Notes: generated by a model from the letters alone, not told the origin. DNA of 64,000 nt from Eustoma russellianum (GCA_036186865.1 AP025053.1:6399932-6463931); one strand, 5' to 3'; numbered from the stretch's first letter, positions 1 through 11,287 are shown. Program-made: numbers and translations.

Positions 1-639
1 TACTCTATTTCAATTCAAGCCTACTAGATTCAAGCCAAATGTTCAGACGTCAACTTAACCCACAATTTAGTAACGATATAGTATTCCAAGGCACATACTA
101 TAGCCGATTCTCGCATGTCGCTATTGTTCAATACCTCTAATAAGACTAATATTGTCGACCTATTTTGATTAACCTACTTTCAACATCTTAACCCTAGACT
201 ATAAATTCCTTTGTAAAATATCCTTACCTAAACTCTACTGATTATAACGCTAATCGTTATTTAGTTTCTATCATTCTACTATAAATCATTTCTTAGTATT
301 TCTCATACTATTATAATTCATTTCTTAGTAGCTATGATCCCAATTTAGACCTAAGACTGCTCTGATGTTACCGTCCAAGTAGGGATATGGACCCGCTTTA
401 CTTTACCTTAATGGTATTGAGTACCATGTTGCAGTTATGGTAAGGTAGCCTGAGTTACTGCCTGACCAATTAATATGTCAACTAACGTTTGTAGTAGGTA
501 TTCTGGTTAATATTGTAATTCATTCAAACCAATTATATAGTATTCAACTAGGGTTACTAAGATCACGGCTTAGAGAGTTATGATCAACCTTCAATAAAAG
601 AGATTCGTATGGGATATCATAGGTATACGTGTTTCAAAA

Positions 640-965
640 CCGATCGACTTCTTAAGTTTAGGATCATAACTTTTTCTAGGATCGTTCTTAGCATCATCAT
701 TTCTTAAGTCTAAGATCATGTCTTATTTCTAAATCATAATTAGTACATAATCAACACTTATTACTAAATCAGTACTTATGTATAAAGTCAACTCTTAATC
801 GAGATCGTTACTTATGTCTAAGATCATGACTTATGTTCATGATCATCGCTTATAGCTAAGGTCAGTACCTATATTCATGATCATCACTTATGTTCCAATC
901 ATCACTTATGTCTAAGATTGTGACTTAGAGGCAAAATCGTAATTTATTTTCCAATATCATGGCCA
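640..965. repeat. Degenerate short tandem repeats (ATCATNACTTATGTCTAAG-like)
   Basis: Units of roughly 20-30 bp containing GATCAT, CTTATG and TCTAAG recur many times with point changes and length variation. The same motif returns at 1430-1640, so the two blocks bracket the coding-like island at 1051-1308. This is seen directly; no function is inferred beyond leader minisatellite expansion. Confidence 0.7.
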
Positions 966-1050
966 AATTCTACATTTCCGCCGTGGATCTAGAGCCATGC
1001 TCTGAAGATCGTACCATCGGCACGTAACACCTCTTGAACTCATTCTGAAA

Positions 1051-1308
1051 TTAGATCCAAGTGGTCGGCAGTGTCAGTCGTGCTGCGCCACCACTCCTCC
1101 GCATCCACTTGTAGAAGAATCTCAAGTCCGAGTGCAGTGGTGGTGGAGCCTGTGGCTGCTGATGTTGTTGCGCCACATCTTGGGCCATGACCAGTAGTGC
1201 GTCGGTCAGGGCCTGGGGAAGCACGACATGCGGTGGGGCCCCATTCTCAAAGTGATTGACATTGTCGTTCATATTGTTCTCTTCTCGGCGGCATGTTTGG
1301 TACGACAA
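1051..1308 (-). pseudogene. Short gag-like ORF, unrecognised, truncated
   Basis: An open frame of 85 codons begins at an ATG about 350 bp from the primer binding site, where gag of the element is expected. The product has a Gln/Pro-rich middle (QQHQQPQAPPP) and ends at a stop after PTTWI. An adjacent frame continues with residues like those near the start of plant Gypsy gag, suggesting a frameshift. I do not recognise a specific domain. It could be an N-terminal gag remnant or a chance ORF. Confidence 0.35.
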
Positions 1309-1429
1309 AGAAAATTTTCATTTTTTTTGTCAAGGGCATTTCAGGAAATATATAAATCTAAAAGAAATGCACGAGAGAGTCAGATACGGAAAGTAAAGCA
1401 AAAATAGAAGCCAACCATGCCCCGAACCC

Positions 1430-1640
1430 GATCATCACTTAACCTAAATCAAACTTATTCTAAAAAGTCAAACTTAGTCTCAGATCATAGCTTACATCTA
1501 GAATCAAACTTAAACTCAGATCACAGCTTAGTCTATTATTAAACTTAGTCTAAGATCAAACTTATATCTATGATCAGAACTTAGATCTGGAGTCATCTCT
1601 TACGTCTAAGATCATTTCTTAATTCTATGTTTCCATAGTA
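1430..1640. repeat. Second block of the ATCATNACTTA-type repeats
   Basis: It continues the repeat family seen at 640-965 with units such as AACTTAGTCTAAGATCA and ATCATTTCTTA. It ends just before the primer binding site, so the expansion reaches to the LTR-proximal leader. Confidence 0.65.
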
Positions 1641-1655
1641 GATCTAGAGCAACCT

Positions 1656-1668
1656 GTCTCTGATACCA
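1656..1668 (-). other. Primer binding site (initiator Met-tRNA type)
   Basis: The minus strand reads TGGTATCAGAGAC, two bases from the LTR terminus at 1671. This matches the 3' end of plant initiator Met-tRNA and fixes the element orientation as minus. Confidence 0.85.
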
Positions 1669-2497
1669 CCTGTAGCGCCCCGTTCCGAACCCTAGGGTCA
1701 GAATCGGTACGCCCGCCGTATTCCACTAAGGGATATACAAGGCGTCTGTACGAATCTCTGCACTTATCAAAACGACAGAGTATTCGATTGCGGAAGCGAA
1801 ATAAATCAATTCAAACCTAAGTTGAAAGTAAAATCCTCAAAATCATATATAGTCAAAGTCCAGTCACAATCCCTTAAACGGCATCGTAAAGTAACTAAAT
1901 AAGAAATCCCTAAGTTATGTCCTCAAATGAAATAATAAATAAAATAAAACTTCTTCAATTCCTGATATCAGTCATCAGTCAGTCTCTAAGGGTCCCAATG
2001 TGCCCATTCAGAGTCCTCTCCAACCCATATGTAATCGTACACTCAATCGTCTCCAATAAAACAAAACGAACGGTGTGAGCGACAAAAATGTCACTCAGTA
2101 GATACCCTGCCTGCATCGGCCCTGTGAGATCATACATGCTAGGATAGTAGTGAAATACATATACGTATAGTAATACGAACATAGACTGTCCACGTTTTCA
2201 CAAATACATATAACGGTCATAACTTCTTAAAACAGTCAAAACACATAATCATGCAAAATGAGCATGAAATGCAATGTCCCATACGTGATGTATGATAAAC
2301 CTATCTTCTCATAAACATTCATATAATCGTGCAATGCATGCCCCGGGTCCTAACAGAACGGAACGGAACAGAACAGATCAGATATGCGACTTACGTCTCA
2401 CATATCCTAACAGAACAGAACGGAACAGAACAGAACATATCATATATGCAATGTCGTGATGCATGAATGCACAGAGATCGGAATCCTTCATTTGCTT

Positions 2498-2551
2498 TCT
2501 TTTTCCTTTTTCTTTTCTTTTTCCTTTTTCTTTTTCTTTTTCTTTTTTTCT
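2498..2551. repeat. Pyrimidine tract (TTTTTC repeats)
   Basis: A run of T with regularly spaced C, seen directly, lies inside the Gypsy-type LTR. Open frames read through it (poly-Phe/Ser/Leu) are low-complexity artefacts. Confidence 0.9.
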
Positions 2552-2700
2552 TTATCCTCCTCACCTTCGTTCTCAGATTCTTCGTTCCTGCACTCCTTCA
2601 CATTCTTAATTCCTTCCCTGCAAACTCCAAACTTACGGTTCCCCCCTACCAGCCGACCTCTCCCTCAGCCCCCCTGCTCACCACGCCCCTCCCCCAGGCG

Positions 2701-2710
2701 NNNNNNNNNN
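2701..2710. other. Assembly gap of ten N
   Basis: Ten undetermined bases lie in a C-rich part of the LTR. The true gap length may differ. Confidence 1.
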
Positions 2711-2813
2711 TCGCAACCCCCACCCCTCCTGACCAGCTGCACCACACCCAGCACACCCTCTCACCCCTCACCCTTATTCCTCCATCCGGCAGCACGTGGT
2801 CATAGTGCACCAC

Positions 2814-2818
2814 CACCG
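2814..2818. repeat. Target site duplication CACCG, left copy
   Basis: CACCG precedes the LTR start TGTTAGACC at 2819 and recurs at 14057-14061 directly after the far LTR end CTCAACA. A perfect 5-bp duplication shows that 2819-14056 inserted as one unit into the Gypsy-type LTR. Confidence 0.92.
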
Positions 2819-5510
2819 TGTTAGACCGTGCACCTGCAATAAACACCACTAGAGGGAGGTGAATAGTGGTTAGCAGAAATTACACTACAACCCTTTGTAA
2901 AAATCTCCTTTGAAAACAGAATCTGAGACCACTTCAGATTCAGAACCTGTTTTTCAAAAATTCAATAATAATTGTACACAACTCCAAAAATTATGAAACT
3001 TTTCAAAATTGAACTTCAATGTGTTAACAAGACTCTGTCCAAAAATCAAACAAAAATAAGATGGTTTGACCCTTCAAACAAATAAAAAGATTCAGATGGT
3101 CAATCTGGACAGAATTGGACAAAATGTTGTTGATTTTAAAAAACTTGTTTCTCTTTGAATACTCAACCAAAAAGGTTGATATTTATATCAAAGCACTCCT
3201 TAGGATGTGTAGATGATGTTTTCAAAAGTCCATGACCTTAAACAATTCTTTGTAAATACATAATTTAAGTTTTCTCAAAACTGGTCAGATTGCAGCCAGA
3301 TTGGAGCAGTTATCTTGAAAGACTGAAAGACTAACTTTCTCTTGCTCAAATCAAGTGATTCTTGTTGCAAATGAAAGCTAACAGTCTGAAGTATAACTCC
3401 ACCAAAAATCATGAATTTTGAAAATGTTTAGATATTTTTTCAAAACGTGAGAAGTTGTGTGAAAACTGCAGTAAAAACAGACAGAAAACATAAATGAAGA
3501 AACAAGACAAGAACACTGAAGATTTATCTTGGTTCGGTCAATATGACCTACTCCAGCCCCAAGGAACACCTTTCCTTGGATTTCACTATCAAATGAATCA
3601 CCTTACAACAAGAACCAAGCTTGATCCTTGGGTTATACACCAACCCTATTCAAGATTTGGATAATCACCTTCTAAGCAACACTTAGTTGCAACTCCTCTA
3701 ACACCTATTGATACAGCCTTATAAGGATGGCTAATCAATCTTACAAATGAAGCTCAAGAGGCTTGTAGCTCAACAAAAACAACAAGAATACCTTTGCTAC
3801 AAAGAACAGAACAAGAACAATTACAACAAGAAGATGATAGCTAGACAATTCAACAAATGCTTGTGAGCTTCAAGTGTGTCTCATCTTCTTCACCATTGCC
3901 TCTATTTATAGTGTGAGATGAGCCTTAGAGATAAGAATACACATGTGTCACCATCTTCATCATCAACTCCAAATGTCTTCTCATCATTGGTTGGCCTTTG
4001 TACACTTGGCAAAATGAGACAACATAATTGGTCCACCTTGGATACACCTTGTTGGCCGAAAATTCCACTTGGAATTGTCTTGAAAATGTGAAGATAATGC
4101 TCAAAGATAATAGCCATAACAACTCCATTATCTTCTCAACTCTTTGGCACAAGAATAGGCATGTGGGCATTTACATTTTCAAACTAAAAATCTACTCAAA
4201 AATAGCCTAGTAGCCGTGTGGCTACTTTCATATTTTCCAAGAATAACTTTGAATTTTCTTAATAAAATAAGAAAGGATAATACCACCAAAATATCCTCAA
4301 CTCCAAGCACTACAATAGGACATGTGAAGTCTTCATTTGACTTCAAAAATCTGCTGAAAAATATCCATAAAGACCAAGTAGCCGTTGGCTACAAATTTGA
4401 AAATTCCAAGTTGGCAATTTTGCCAACTAGCTCCTTTTTGGTTGGTCCACTTGTCTCCAACTCACAAAATGAATACACCATATACATCTGAATATACACG
4501 TTTTTCAACATATATATATGTGTATCAACTCAGATTTTTGAAGAAGAAATCAATAGATAATAGTTGACAAGAGTATGTCAATGTGTAACACCGAAATCCC
4601 CAATATTTCTTCTTATATGTCATGAATATTTCCACACCTTTGACACCTTTAATATCTCTGAATAACGATTATAAATGTTCTCTTATAACATATATAAGAG
4701 GTTCTTCAAGAAAAAAATAGAATGTGACATCTCAAATCGTCACATATCCAGCTATAGTCAATAATATCATCATGTGAGAGAAAAAGATAAAGAATCACCA
4801 TATCATATTCAAGTTAATAATAAATCAGCTCCAGAATGAAGATAATAATATGCTCAAGTGATTCCTTGAGTGAAAATACCAAAAATATCCTCGGGGTAAA
4901 ATGACCAAAATACCCCTCGTACATGAAAACTCCAGAAATGACCCGGATGGTCAGAAATGCTCATGATATCACCTTTGTCATGATAAATATAATGAGAATA
5001 CATCCTTGAAATATTTTCACCATGTGATGTTCCTACAAAACTCAAAATACCAATTTTGTCCTTTTTGGTATGTTGTAGAAATTTCCGAGGCACGTTAGTC
5101 ACAATACATTTAAAATCATCAAAATCACATAAGATTCACATAATGAGCATGTATAAATCATATACAAATGAAAACAACCATCTTTACACATTTTGGAAAA
5201 ATATTTCTAAAAACCCTAAACATTCTGTGAGACGTGGATCGATCCATGTGAGGGGCTGACGTACGTCGATCGATCCACGTGAGGGATCGACGTCTCACAG
5301 TAAGTTTTGGTTCTTCTCAGTTCAACATGGATCGATCCACGTGAGGGGCTGATGTACATGGATCGATCCATGTGTCTCTGCCTGAGAGATCCACGTCATT
5401 TTTCTTCACTTTTTCAACCTTTAATCACTTATAATACCATATGTGACATTTCTAAATATTCACCACTTAAAATCACGACTTTGAAAATTATCCAAACATA
5501 TTTCTCAACA
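2819..5510 (-). mobile_element. 3' LTR of the SIRE-like element
   Basis: It is 2692 bp, bounded by TGTTAG on the left and CTCAACA on the right and followed by a polypurine tract. It aligns throughout with 11302-14056. It carries inverted repeats: GTAGCC/GGCTAC at 4210-4225 and again near 4378-4392, AGTTGGCAA/TTGCCAACT near 4410-4430, and the GATCGATC palindrome block at 5225-5396. Confidence 0.92.
5225..5396. repeat. GATCGATC palindrome block in U3 of the SIRE-like LTR
   Basis: Perfect 11-bp inverted arms CTGTGAGACGT (5225-5235) and ACGTCTCACAG (5290-5300) enclose two further GATCGATC-centred near-palindromes and GACGTACGTC. A second pair follows at about 5328-5373, including the perfect 18-bp palindrome ACATGGATCGATCCATGT (5356-5373). 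The block lies about 115-285 bp from the LTR start in the transcribed direction, so in U3. The partner LTR has an expanded version at 13740-13940. Confidence 0.85.
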
Positions 5511-5521
5511 TTCTCCCCCTT
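5511..5521 (-). other. Polypurine tract
   Basis: The minus strand reads GGGGGAGAA directly before the 3' LTR, the expected plus-strand DNA priming site. Confidence 0.85.
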
Positions 5522-5790
5522 TTGTATGATTTTCAAAATAACTTAACATAATTTTAATGTCACAACTCATAACCATTTGTTTAACATCATAAATCTTACC
5601 AATTGTTTTCAAACTTTGTTTTCAACAAAATTTTAAATAGTTATGCTCCCCCTCAACTTATACTCTCCCCCTTAACCTATACTCAACTTATACCAATTGA
5701 AACTTATCATACCAAATCATGACTTACCAACTAAAATCATGTTCTTATTCTATCTCCCCCTTTATTTTGCAAATCATGCAAAAGATAGAA

Positions 5791-6342
5791 CTATACAATG
5801 GCGTCGTAAGTCATCATACCTAACTTGGCTCGTAAGTTTTCAAACATGGCTTGATTAAGGGGTTTGGTAAAGATATCAGCGATTTGGTGATCAGTTCTTA
5901 TATGGTTTATGACTATATCCTCATTTTGAACATGATCGCAAAGAAAGTGGTATCGCACCTCAATGTGTTTGGCCTTAGAATGAAGCACCAGATTCCGAGA
6001 AAGATTGATTGCACTTGTGCTATCGCATAAAATTGGAATCTTATTCATTTTAATGCCAAAATCACTAAGTTCCTGTTTAAGCCAAAGTATTTGGGTAGTA
6101 CATAAACTCAAAGCAATATATTCGGCTTCAGTGGTAGAAAGAGCTACACTAGCTTGCTTTTTAGAAAACCAAGAGATCAAGTTGGTTCCTATGAATTGAC
6201 ACGTACCGCTAGTGGATTTTCTATCTAACTTGCAACCACCATAATCAGCATCGCTATATGCGTACAATTCCAACTTAGTGTTTCTATCATACCAAATACC
6301 TGAATGAGGTGTATGCTTAAGATATCTAAAGATCTTTTTCAC
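5791..6342 (-). pseudogene. Copia RNase H (SIRE-like element)
   Basis: This is the C-terminal part of pol, in the same frame as the reverse transcriptase at 6367-7275 and parted from it by one stop codon. Copia RNase H marks are present: YSDADYGG near the start, STTEAEYIAL with the catalytic Glu, and CDSTSAINLS. The usual pol ending DIFTKPLN is followed by about 20 residues and a stop. RNase H would remove the RNA template during reverse transcription. This domain looks whole, but the element around it is broken. Confidence 0.85.
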
Positions 6343-6366
6343 TGCATTATAGTGAGATATCTTAGG

Positions 6367-7275
6367 TCAAGATTGAAACCTAGCACACATACACACACTA
6401 AACATAATATCAGGTCTTGATGCAGTTAAGTATAACAATGATCCAATCATAGACCTATAAAGTGTGTCATCAAAAGGTTTACCATTTTCATCCTTATCAA
6501 GTTTGGTGCTAACACTCATAGGGGTAGTTGTAGGTTTCAATTCTTCAAAGCCAAACTTCTTAATCATATCATTGACATACTTAAGTTGGCTAATGTGAAT
6601 TCCTTGAGGGGTTTGTTTGATTTGAAGGCCTAAGAAGTAGTTCAATTCTCCTACCATTGACATTTCAAATTCTGACTTCATACACTCTTCGAAGCCTTTT
6701 ACTAAGGTAGGGTTGGTTGAACCAAAGATAATATCGTCTACATATATTTGAACTATTAACAAGTCATTATCTTTTCTTCTTAGAAATAATGTGTTGTAGA
6801 TGGTTCCCCTTTGATAATTATTTGCAATAAGAAAGTTTGCAAATCTATCATACCAATCTCTTGGAGCTTGTTTTAAACCATATAAATCTTTCTTAAGCTT
6901 GTACACATGGTTAGGATTCTTTGGATCTTCGAATCCAGGGAGTTGTTCGACAAACACCTCTTCTTGGATGTATCCATTCAAGAATGCACTCTTGACATCC
7001 ATTTGGAAGAGCTTAATATTGCTTAGACTTGCAATCGCAAGTAACAATCTAATTGCTTCTCGTCGTGCAACGGGTGCAAAGGTTTCTTCATAATCTATAC
7101 CTTCTTGTTGATTATAACCTTGTGCGACTAGCCTAGCCTTATTTCTTGTAATTTTTCCTTGTTCATCCATTTTATTCCCAAACACCCATTTCGTACCTAT
7201 TATAGACTTGTTTTCGGGTTTAGGTACTAAGTCCCACACATTGTTCCTTGTGAATTTATTTAATTCCTCATGCAT
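6367..7275 (-). pseudogene. Copia reverse transcriptase (SIRE-like element)
   Basis: It opens within the RVT_2-type domain: IGTKWVFGNK, then KARLVAQGYNQ, KLFQMDVKSAFLNG, YGLKQAPRDWYDRF and the catalytic YVDDIIFGS. The active-site Asp pair is intact. An upstream stretch to about 7410 continues the same family in a shifted frame (IGDPSVGVRTRR-type linker at about 7380-7410). A stop at 6367 cuts it from RNase H. As a decayed pol segment it should not give a working enzyme. Confidence 0.87.
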
Positions 7276-7407
7276 AGCATCTATTCAAGATATATCACCT
7301 AAGGCTTCCTTAACATTCTTAGGTTCTATGTGTGAGACTAAGTTATGTCCTTTAAGTTGACTTATGTTTCTACGTGTTCTAACCCCCAACACTTGGATCC
7401 CCAATGA

Positions 7408-7794
7408 TTAATTCTTTAGGGTGCCACCAATTCCTAGATTGACTAGGTTCACCCTCAACTTGTTCAAATGTTTCATTAGTGTGAACGTTATCATATGTAA
7501 TTGGATCATTAGTTGTATTATCTTCCAATTGTAAATTTCTTCATTTATTTCATCTAAGGGTTCATGCATGTCTTGTTCAGGGGGAGTTGGTTCTAGATGA
7601 TCAAGTACAGGCTCAAGTAATACATCATCATCAAACATATTTTCAACATTATTCTCAGGTTTATGTTGAGTTTTATCACTAACTTCAAAGCATGCATTTT
7701 CATTGAATTTCACATGTATGGATTCAATTATCTTTCTAGATACAGAATTATAGCAGCTATATGCTCTTGAGTTAGTTGAATACCCAACAAATAT
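7408..7794 (-). pseudogene. Integrase-to-RT linker of pol, frameshifted
   Basis: It follows the integrase after one stop (FEQKSIE then stop at 7795) and continues with the post-integrase Copia segment (the FVGYS region), then an acidic linker with PEQDMHEPLDEINEE. A frameshift near 7545 breaks the reading. The same linker, better preserved, is at 46250-46700 in the plus-strand relative, which supports the reading. Confidence 0.75.
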
Positions 7795-8811
7795 TCATTC
7801 AATAGACTTTTGTTCAAATTTATCTAGATTATCCTTAGTGTTCAGCACAAAACATTTACATCCAAATACTTTAAGATAATCTATCTTAGGTTGTCTATTG
7901 TTTAGCGATTCATAAGGCGTTTTATTTAATTTCTTTCTAATAGTAAGCCTATTTATAATATAGCATGCACAACTAACAGCTTCAGCCCATAAATATTTAG
8001 GTAATTTATTTTCACAAAGCATTGTCCTAGCAACTTCTTGAATTGTTCTATTTTTGCGTTCAACAACTCCATTGAGTTGTGGTGTTCTAGGTGGTAAGAA
8101 TTCATGTTTAATTCCATATAGTTCGCAAAATTTGATTACGTCTTTGTTTTTAAATTCTCCACCTCTATCACTTCTAATTCTTTTAACATTTTCTTCATAA
8201 ATGTTTTCAAGTTGCTTAATAAGAGTTTCGATTGCTAATGGAGCATCGTCTTTGTGTGTTAAGAACAATGTCCATGTGTAGCGTGAGTAATCATCTACTA
8301 TGACACACACATAGTAGTGTCCACCTAGACTTCTTGTCCTACTTGGACCAAATAAGTCTAATTGAAGCAATTCTAGTACATGACTAGTACTCACTTCATG
8401 CTTTGGTTTTAAGGTTTCTTTAATGTGTTTTCCCTTAATACATGTTTCACACATTTGAAAATTATCTAAGTCTAACTTAGGCATTCCTCTAATTAAATTC
8501 TTTTTAGATAATTTCCTAATGGTTGAAATTCCTATATGGCCTAATCTTCTATGCCATAAATTCACATCTAAGTCATGTGATATTAGACACTTAACCTTAG
8601 CATCTAACATGTTATCTAAGGTAAGAGTATAGATATTACCATCTCTATTTCCTTTTAAAACCGTTTCTCCTTTTTCATTTATTATGTCACAAGAATTGGG
8701 AAGAAAAGAGACATTACAACAATAATCTATAAGTTGAGAAATACTAAGTAAATTATAAGAGAGATTGCTTACTAACAACACATTTCGTATTTGAAATGTG
8801 TTGGGGTCCAC
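7795..8811 (-). pseudogene. Copia GAG-pre-integrase and integrase (SIRE-like element)
   Basis: This open stretch covers the pre-integrase zinc-binding part (LWHRRLGHIG ... CETCIKGKH) and the integrase core: LDLFGP (first Asp), RSDRGGEF (second Asp) and NGVVERKNRT (Glu), so the D,D,E triad is present. The reading starts without an ATG because it is an internal part of pol. The protease segment upstream is cut off by a stop at about 8837. Integrase inserts element DNA into host chromosomes. Confidence 0.88.
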
Positions 8812-8960
8812 AATTGTTCCTTTTCCAACAATTTGTCATTTGTTGTTGTCACCGAATGTTACTTTTTCACCATTCTTGATATGTTCCAATTCAATGAATA
8901 GTTTGGGGTTCCCCGTCATATGCTTCGAACATCCACTATCTAAAAACCATTTGGTTTTTA
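8812..8960 (-). pseudogene. Copia aspartic protease fragment (SIRE-like element)
   Basis: The minus strand encodes WFLDSGCSKHMTG, with the D-S-G active site, followed by FGDNNK and a stop before the QIVGKG segment. The protease would process Gag-Pol. It is recognisable only as a fragment between gag tail and integrase. Confidence 0.75.
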
Positions 8961-9779
8961 GATTCTTTGACTTTGCCTCCTTCTTGCATTCTTTGCGTTT
9001 TTCCTACAATGGAGACAAAGTTTTAGGTACCCTTTATTTGGGTCCTTGAATGTTAGGGCACTATTCTTGTTTAGATATCCCTTAGATATCCAAACATGAA
9101 CATACCTTTTAGGCACATTTTTAGCATGGTTAAAATAAGAAGGATAAGCAAGCATATAGATGATTATTCCATATAAGTGAAGATGCATTGTTATACACGT
9201 TGTGCCATGGTTGATAATCATTATATGCTGGCCGATTTTCATAATGTGTATAAGGCATGTGATTTTGTTTCTTGAATGGCTCTATATAAGTATGTTCATA
9301 GGCATTTCTATAGGACTTATATGAGTGTTGCCTATACTTAGGTTCATAATAAGTTGGGTGCATTTTATTCTTTCTAGTTGTATTCGTATATATATATAGG
9401 CATAATTTCTAGGTTGTCTAGATGCAAAATTTGGCCTAGATGTATGTTTATGCGTGTGTGCTTTTATGGGTGTATGTTTTATTTTTGCCTTAGAATAAAC
9501 AGAAGGAGTAGAAGAAGATTTAGCAGGCAAAGTTGTTTTTATATCTTTATAAGGCTGTTTAGTAGTTGAAGATACAAACTTAGTCTTTCTACCTACTTTG
9601 TCATCTTCTTCTTTATAGCCTAAGCCGGTTTTATCATTTCCATACTTTTGCGATGAGATTAGTGTATCTAACATATTAGCACCTGATTTAAATTGTTCTA
9701 ACATGTTTTCTAAGTTAAGTTTAGAAGACTTAAGTTGTATTATTTCATGTTCACAACTTTCCAACTTGGACTTTAACAT
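8961..9779 (-). pseudogene. Gag C-terminal extension, frameshifted
   Basis: It continues the gag tail in a different frame from 9836-10123: a coiled-coil-like stretch (LESCEHEIIQLKSSKLNLENMLEQF), then the conserved SSQKYGNDKTGLGY, then a Tyr/His-rich variable tail read in two frames. The same KHDSDKTGLGY motif ends the coiled coil in the 57637-59313 gag, which confirms the assignment. At least two frameshifts are needed. Confidence 0.75.
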
Positions 9780-9835
9780 ATTATTTTCCGTTTTTATCTT
9801 TTGTTCATCTTTCCTATATGATTCAATTTTATTCT

Positions 9836-10123
9836 CTAAAGAATCAAGAGCATAATGGACTCTTGTTTAAGAGATTCTAATTGATCTGGAAATTCCAATT
9901 TGGACGTCTTCAACTTGTTATTTTCTTTAATTAGTTTCTTCTTTTCTTTAGAGAGCCCCTTAAAGTGAGCATGCATTCTTAAGAACTCTTTATACATTTC
10001 ATCAAATGTCATGTCACTATCAGAATCACTATCAGATGAAGAACATACCTTTTTTGATAAGAAGCAGACTTGAGCTTCCTCAGTTTCGGATTCTGAGTCG
10101 GATGAGTCGCTCCATGTGCTCAC
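9836..10123 (-). pseudogene. Gag middle part: acidic STWSDSSDSES region and coiled coil
   Basis: It is in the same frame as the gag N-terminus at 10286-11143. It begins with the acidic STWSDSSDSESETEEAQVCF motif, which recurs in the copies at 45018 and 58200, and continues into a Lys/Glu-rich helix. It ends at a stop or frameshift near 9836. Confidence 0.78.
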
Positions 10124-10229
10124 CTTTATTGCTCGTTTCCCTTTCCTTGCCTTAGACTCCTTTGTCTTTGTCGTTTGTGCCTCCTTGTCCTTGGCTTGTT
10201 TATTATTGTTGTTATTATTATTATTTTTC

Positions 10230-10285
10230 TTCGTGGGACAATCGTATGAAATATGTCCTTTTTGACCGCATTTATAACACTTTAA
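10230..10285 (-). pseudogene. Gag CCHC zinc knuckle just past an in-frame stop
   Basis: Directly after the stop at 10286 the same frame encodes CYKCGQKGHISYDC, a C-X2-C-X4-H-X4-C nucleic-acid-binding knuckle, then an Asn-rich run. The stop is therefore a recent nonsense change inside gag, not the natural end. Confidence 0.8.
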
Positions 10286-11143
10286 TTATTTATTATACCA
10301 TTTGTTTGTGTTATTTTTCCTAGGTTGAGAAAAAGAAGAAGAAGAACGTTGTCTATTCCTATTAGAATGTTTGAAAAACTTCCTAAGTTTTCTTGCTATT
10401 AATATCAAGTCATCATCTAATTCAGTATCACTATTACTGTCATCATTATTTGTATGTGTTTCATTTGTTTTGAAAGCTATAGACTTACTTGATGGTTTAG
10501 ATGACTCGAACTTCCTTTGGTTTAGTTTTACCTCATAGACTTTAAGAGACCCGATCAATTCATCCATCTTAGTGATTGACTTTGTTTTCTCGATTGCAGT
10601 CACCTTTGGATCCCATTCAGCAAGAAGGCTTCGTAGCACCTTTTGAACCTTTTCATTGTTCGAAAATGACTTCGCTAAAATTTCAAGGGCATTTAAAATA
10701 TTAGTAATCCTCAAATCCATAGATGTTATGGATTCGTTCGGCAACATTTTGAAAGTCTCTAATTCAGTCATAAGCATGTTTATTTTTGACTCTTTAACAC
10801 CACTAGTACCTTCATGCTTTAATACAAGTGATTTCCACATGTCGTGTGTGCTTGTGCAATTTGAAACATATCCTGCTTCAGACGTTGTAAGTCCATTCAA
10901 GAGTAATTGCATAACTTTAGCATTCATTGACATTTTCTTTTTATCTTCCGATGTCCATTCACTTTTATATTTTTCTACTTCTTGAGTGACTCCACTAACT
11001 TGTACAACTTTCATTGGAATGTACGGCCCATCTTTAACTATAGACCATAAATCGATGTCTATAGCCATTAAGAATAGCCTCATTCTTAGTTTCCAATGAA
11101 CACAATTATTGCCATCAAAAAGAGGAGGGCGTTGGGTGGACAT
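10286..11143 (-). pseudogene. SIRE-like Gag N-terminal domain
   Basis: It starts at an ATG about 145 bp inside the primer binding site: STQRPPLFDGNNCVHWKLRM, the start typical of SIRE/Maximus gag (DUF4219/UBN2-type). It runs 285 codons through the conserved AMQLLLNGL-like, KVQKVLRSL-like and VTAIEKTKSITKM blocks. It is homologous along its length to the gag at 57637-59313. It would form the virus-like particle. An early stop parts it from its zinc knuckle. Confidence 0.88.
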
Positions 11144-11287
11144 ACCTTAGAACTCACCTTTGTGAGATACTATTGCCATTGTAAATACCTTTGTTTTGAG
11201 ACTAGCAGGCTACAAAGAATAATTGTTTCTTGGCTTTGTATTGATTGTACGGTATTGAATCTTGCTTCTTTGAGTGGTGCAGACCTC

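Larger units (their letters stand above)
1..1655 (-). mobile_element. Internal leader/gag region of a minus-strand Gypsy-type LTR element (left end off window)
   Basis: This stretch lies 3' of a primer binding site (1656-1668) in minus-strand sense, so it should be the leader and start of gag of the element whose 5' LTR is 1671-14582. Most of it is AT-rich and made of degenerate short repeats around ATCATGACTTATGTCTAAG. The only coding-like island is at 1051-1308. No reverse transcriptase or integrase is visible; these would lie beyond the left edge, or the element may be non-autonomous. The Gypsy assignment rests on LTR style (TGTAGCGCCCCG start, about 1.67 kb) and is moderate. Confidence 0.55.
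1671..2818 (-). mobile_element. Gypsy-type 5' LTR, first part (split by nested Copia)
   Basis: On the plus strand the LTR begins TGTAGCGCCCCG next to the primer binding site, is cut at 2818 by the Copia at 2819-14056, and resumes at 14062. Its total length without the insert is about 1.67 kb. It shares layout with the LTR at 52780 (an opening TGTAG..CGTCCCG/CGCCCCG block and a GAGCGACA..ATGTC..CAGTA block), so the two belong to related families. It contains a pyrimidine-rich stretch and a short assembly gap near its cut end. Confidence 0.75.

Noticed and set aside
1979..2182. 67-codon minus-strand ORF
   Set aside because: It lies inside the Gypsy-type LTR and has no domain; chance ORF.
2456..2824. 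Plus-strand ORFs rich in Phe, Ser and Pro
   Set aside because: They are translations of a pyrimidine tract and cross ten undetermined bases.
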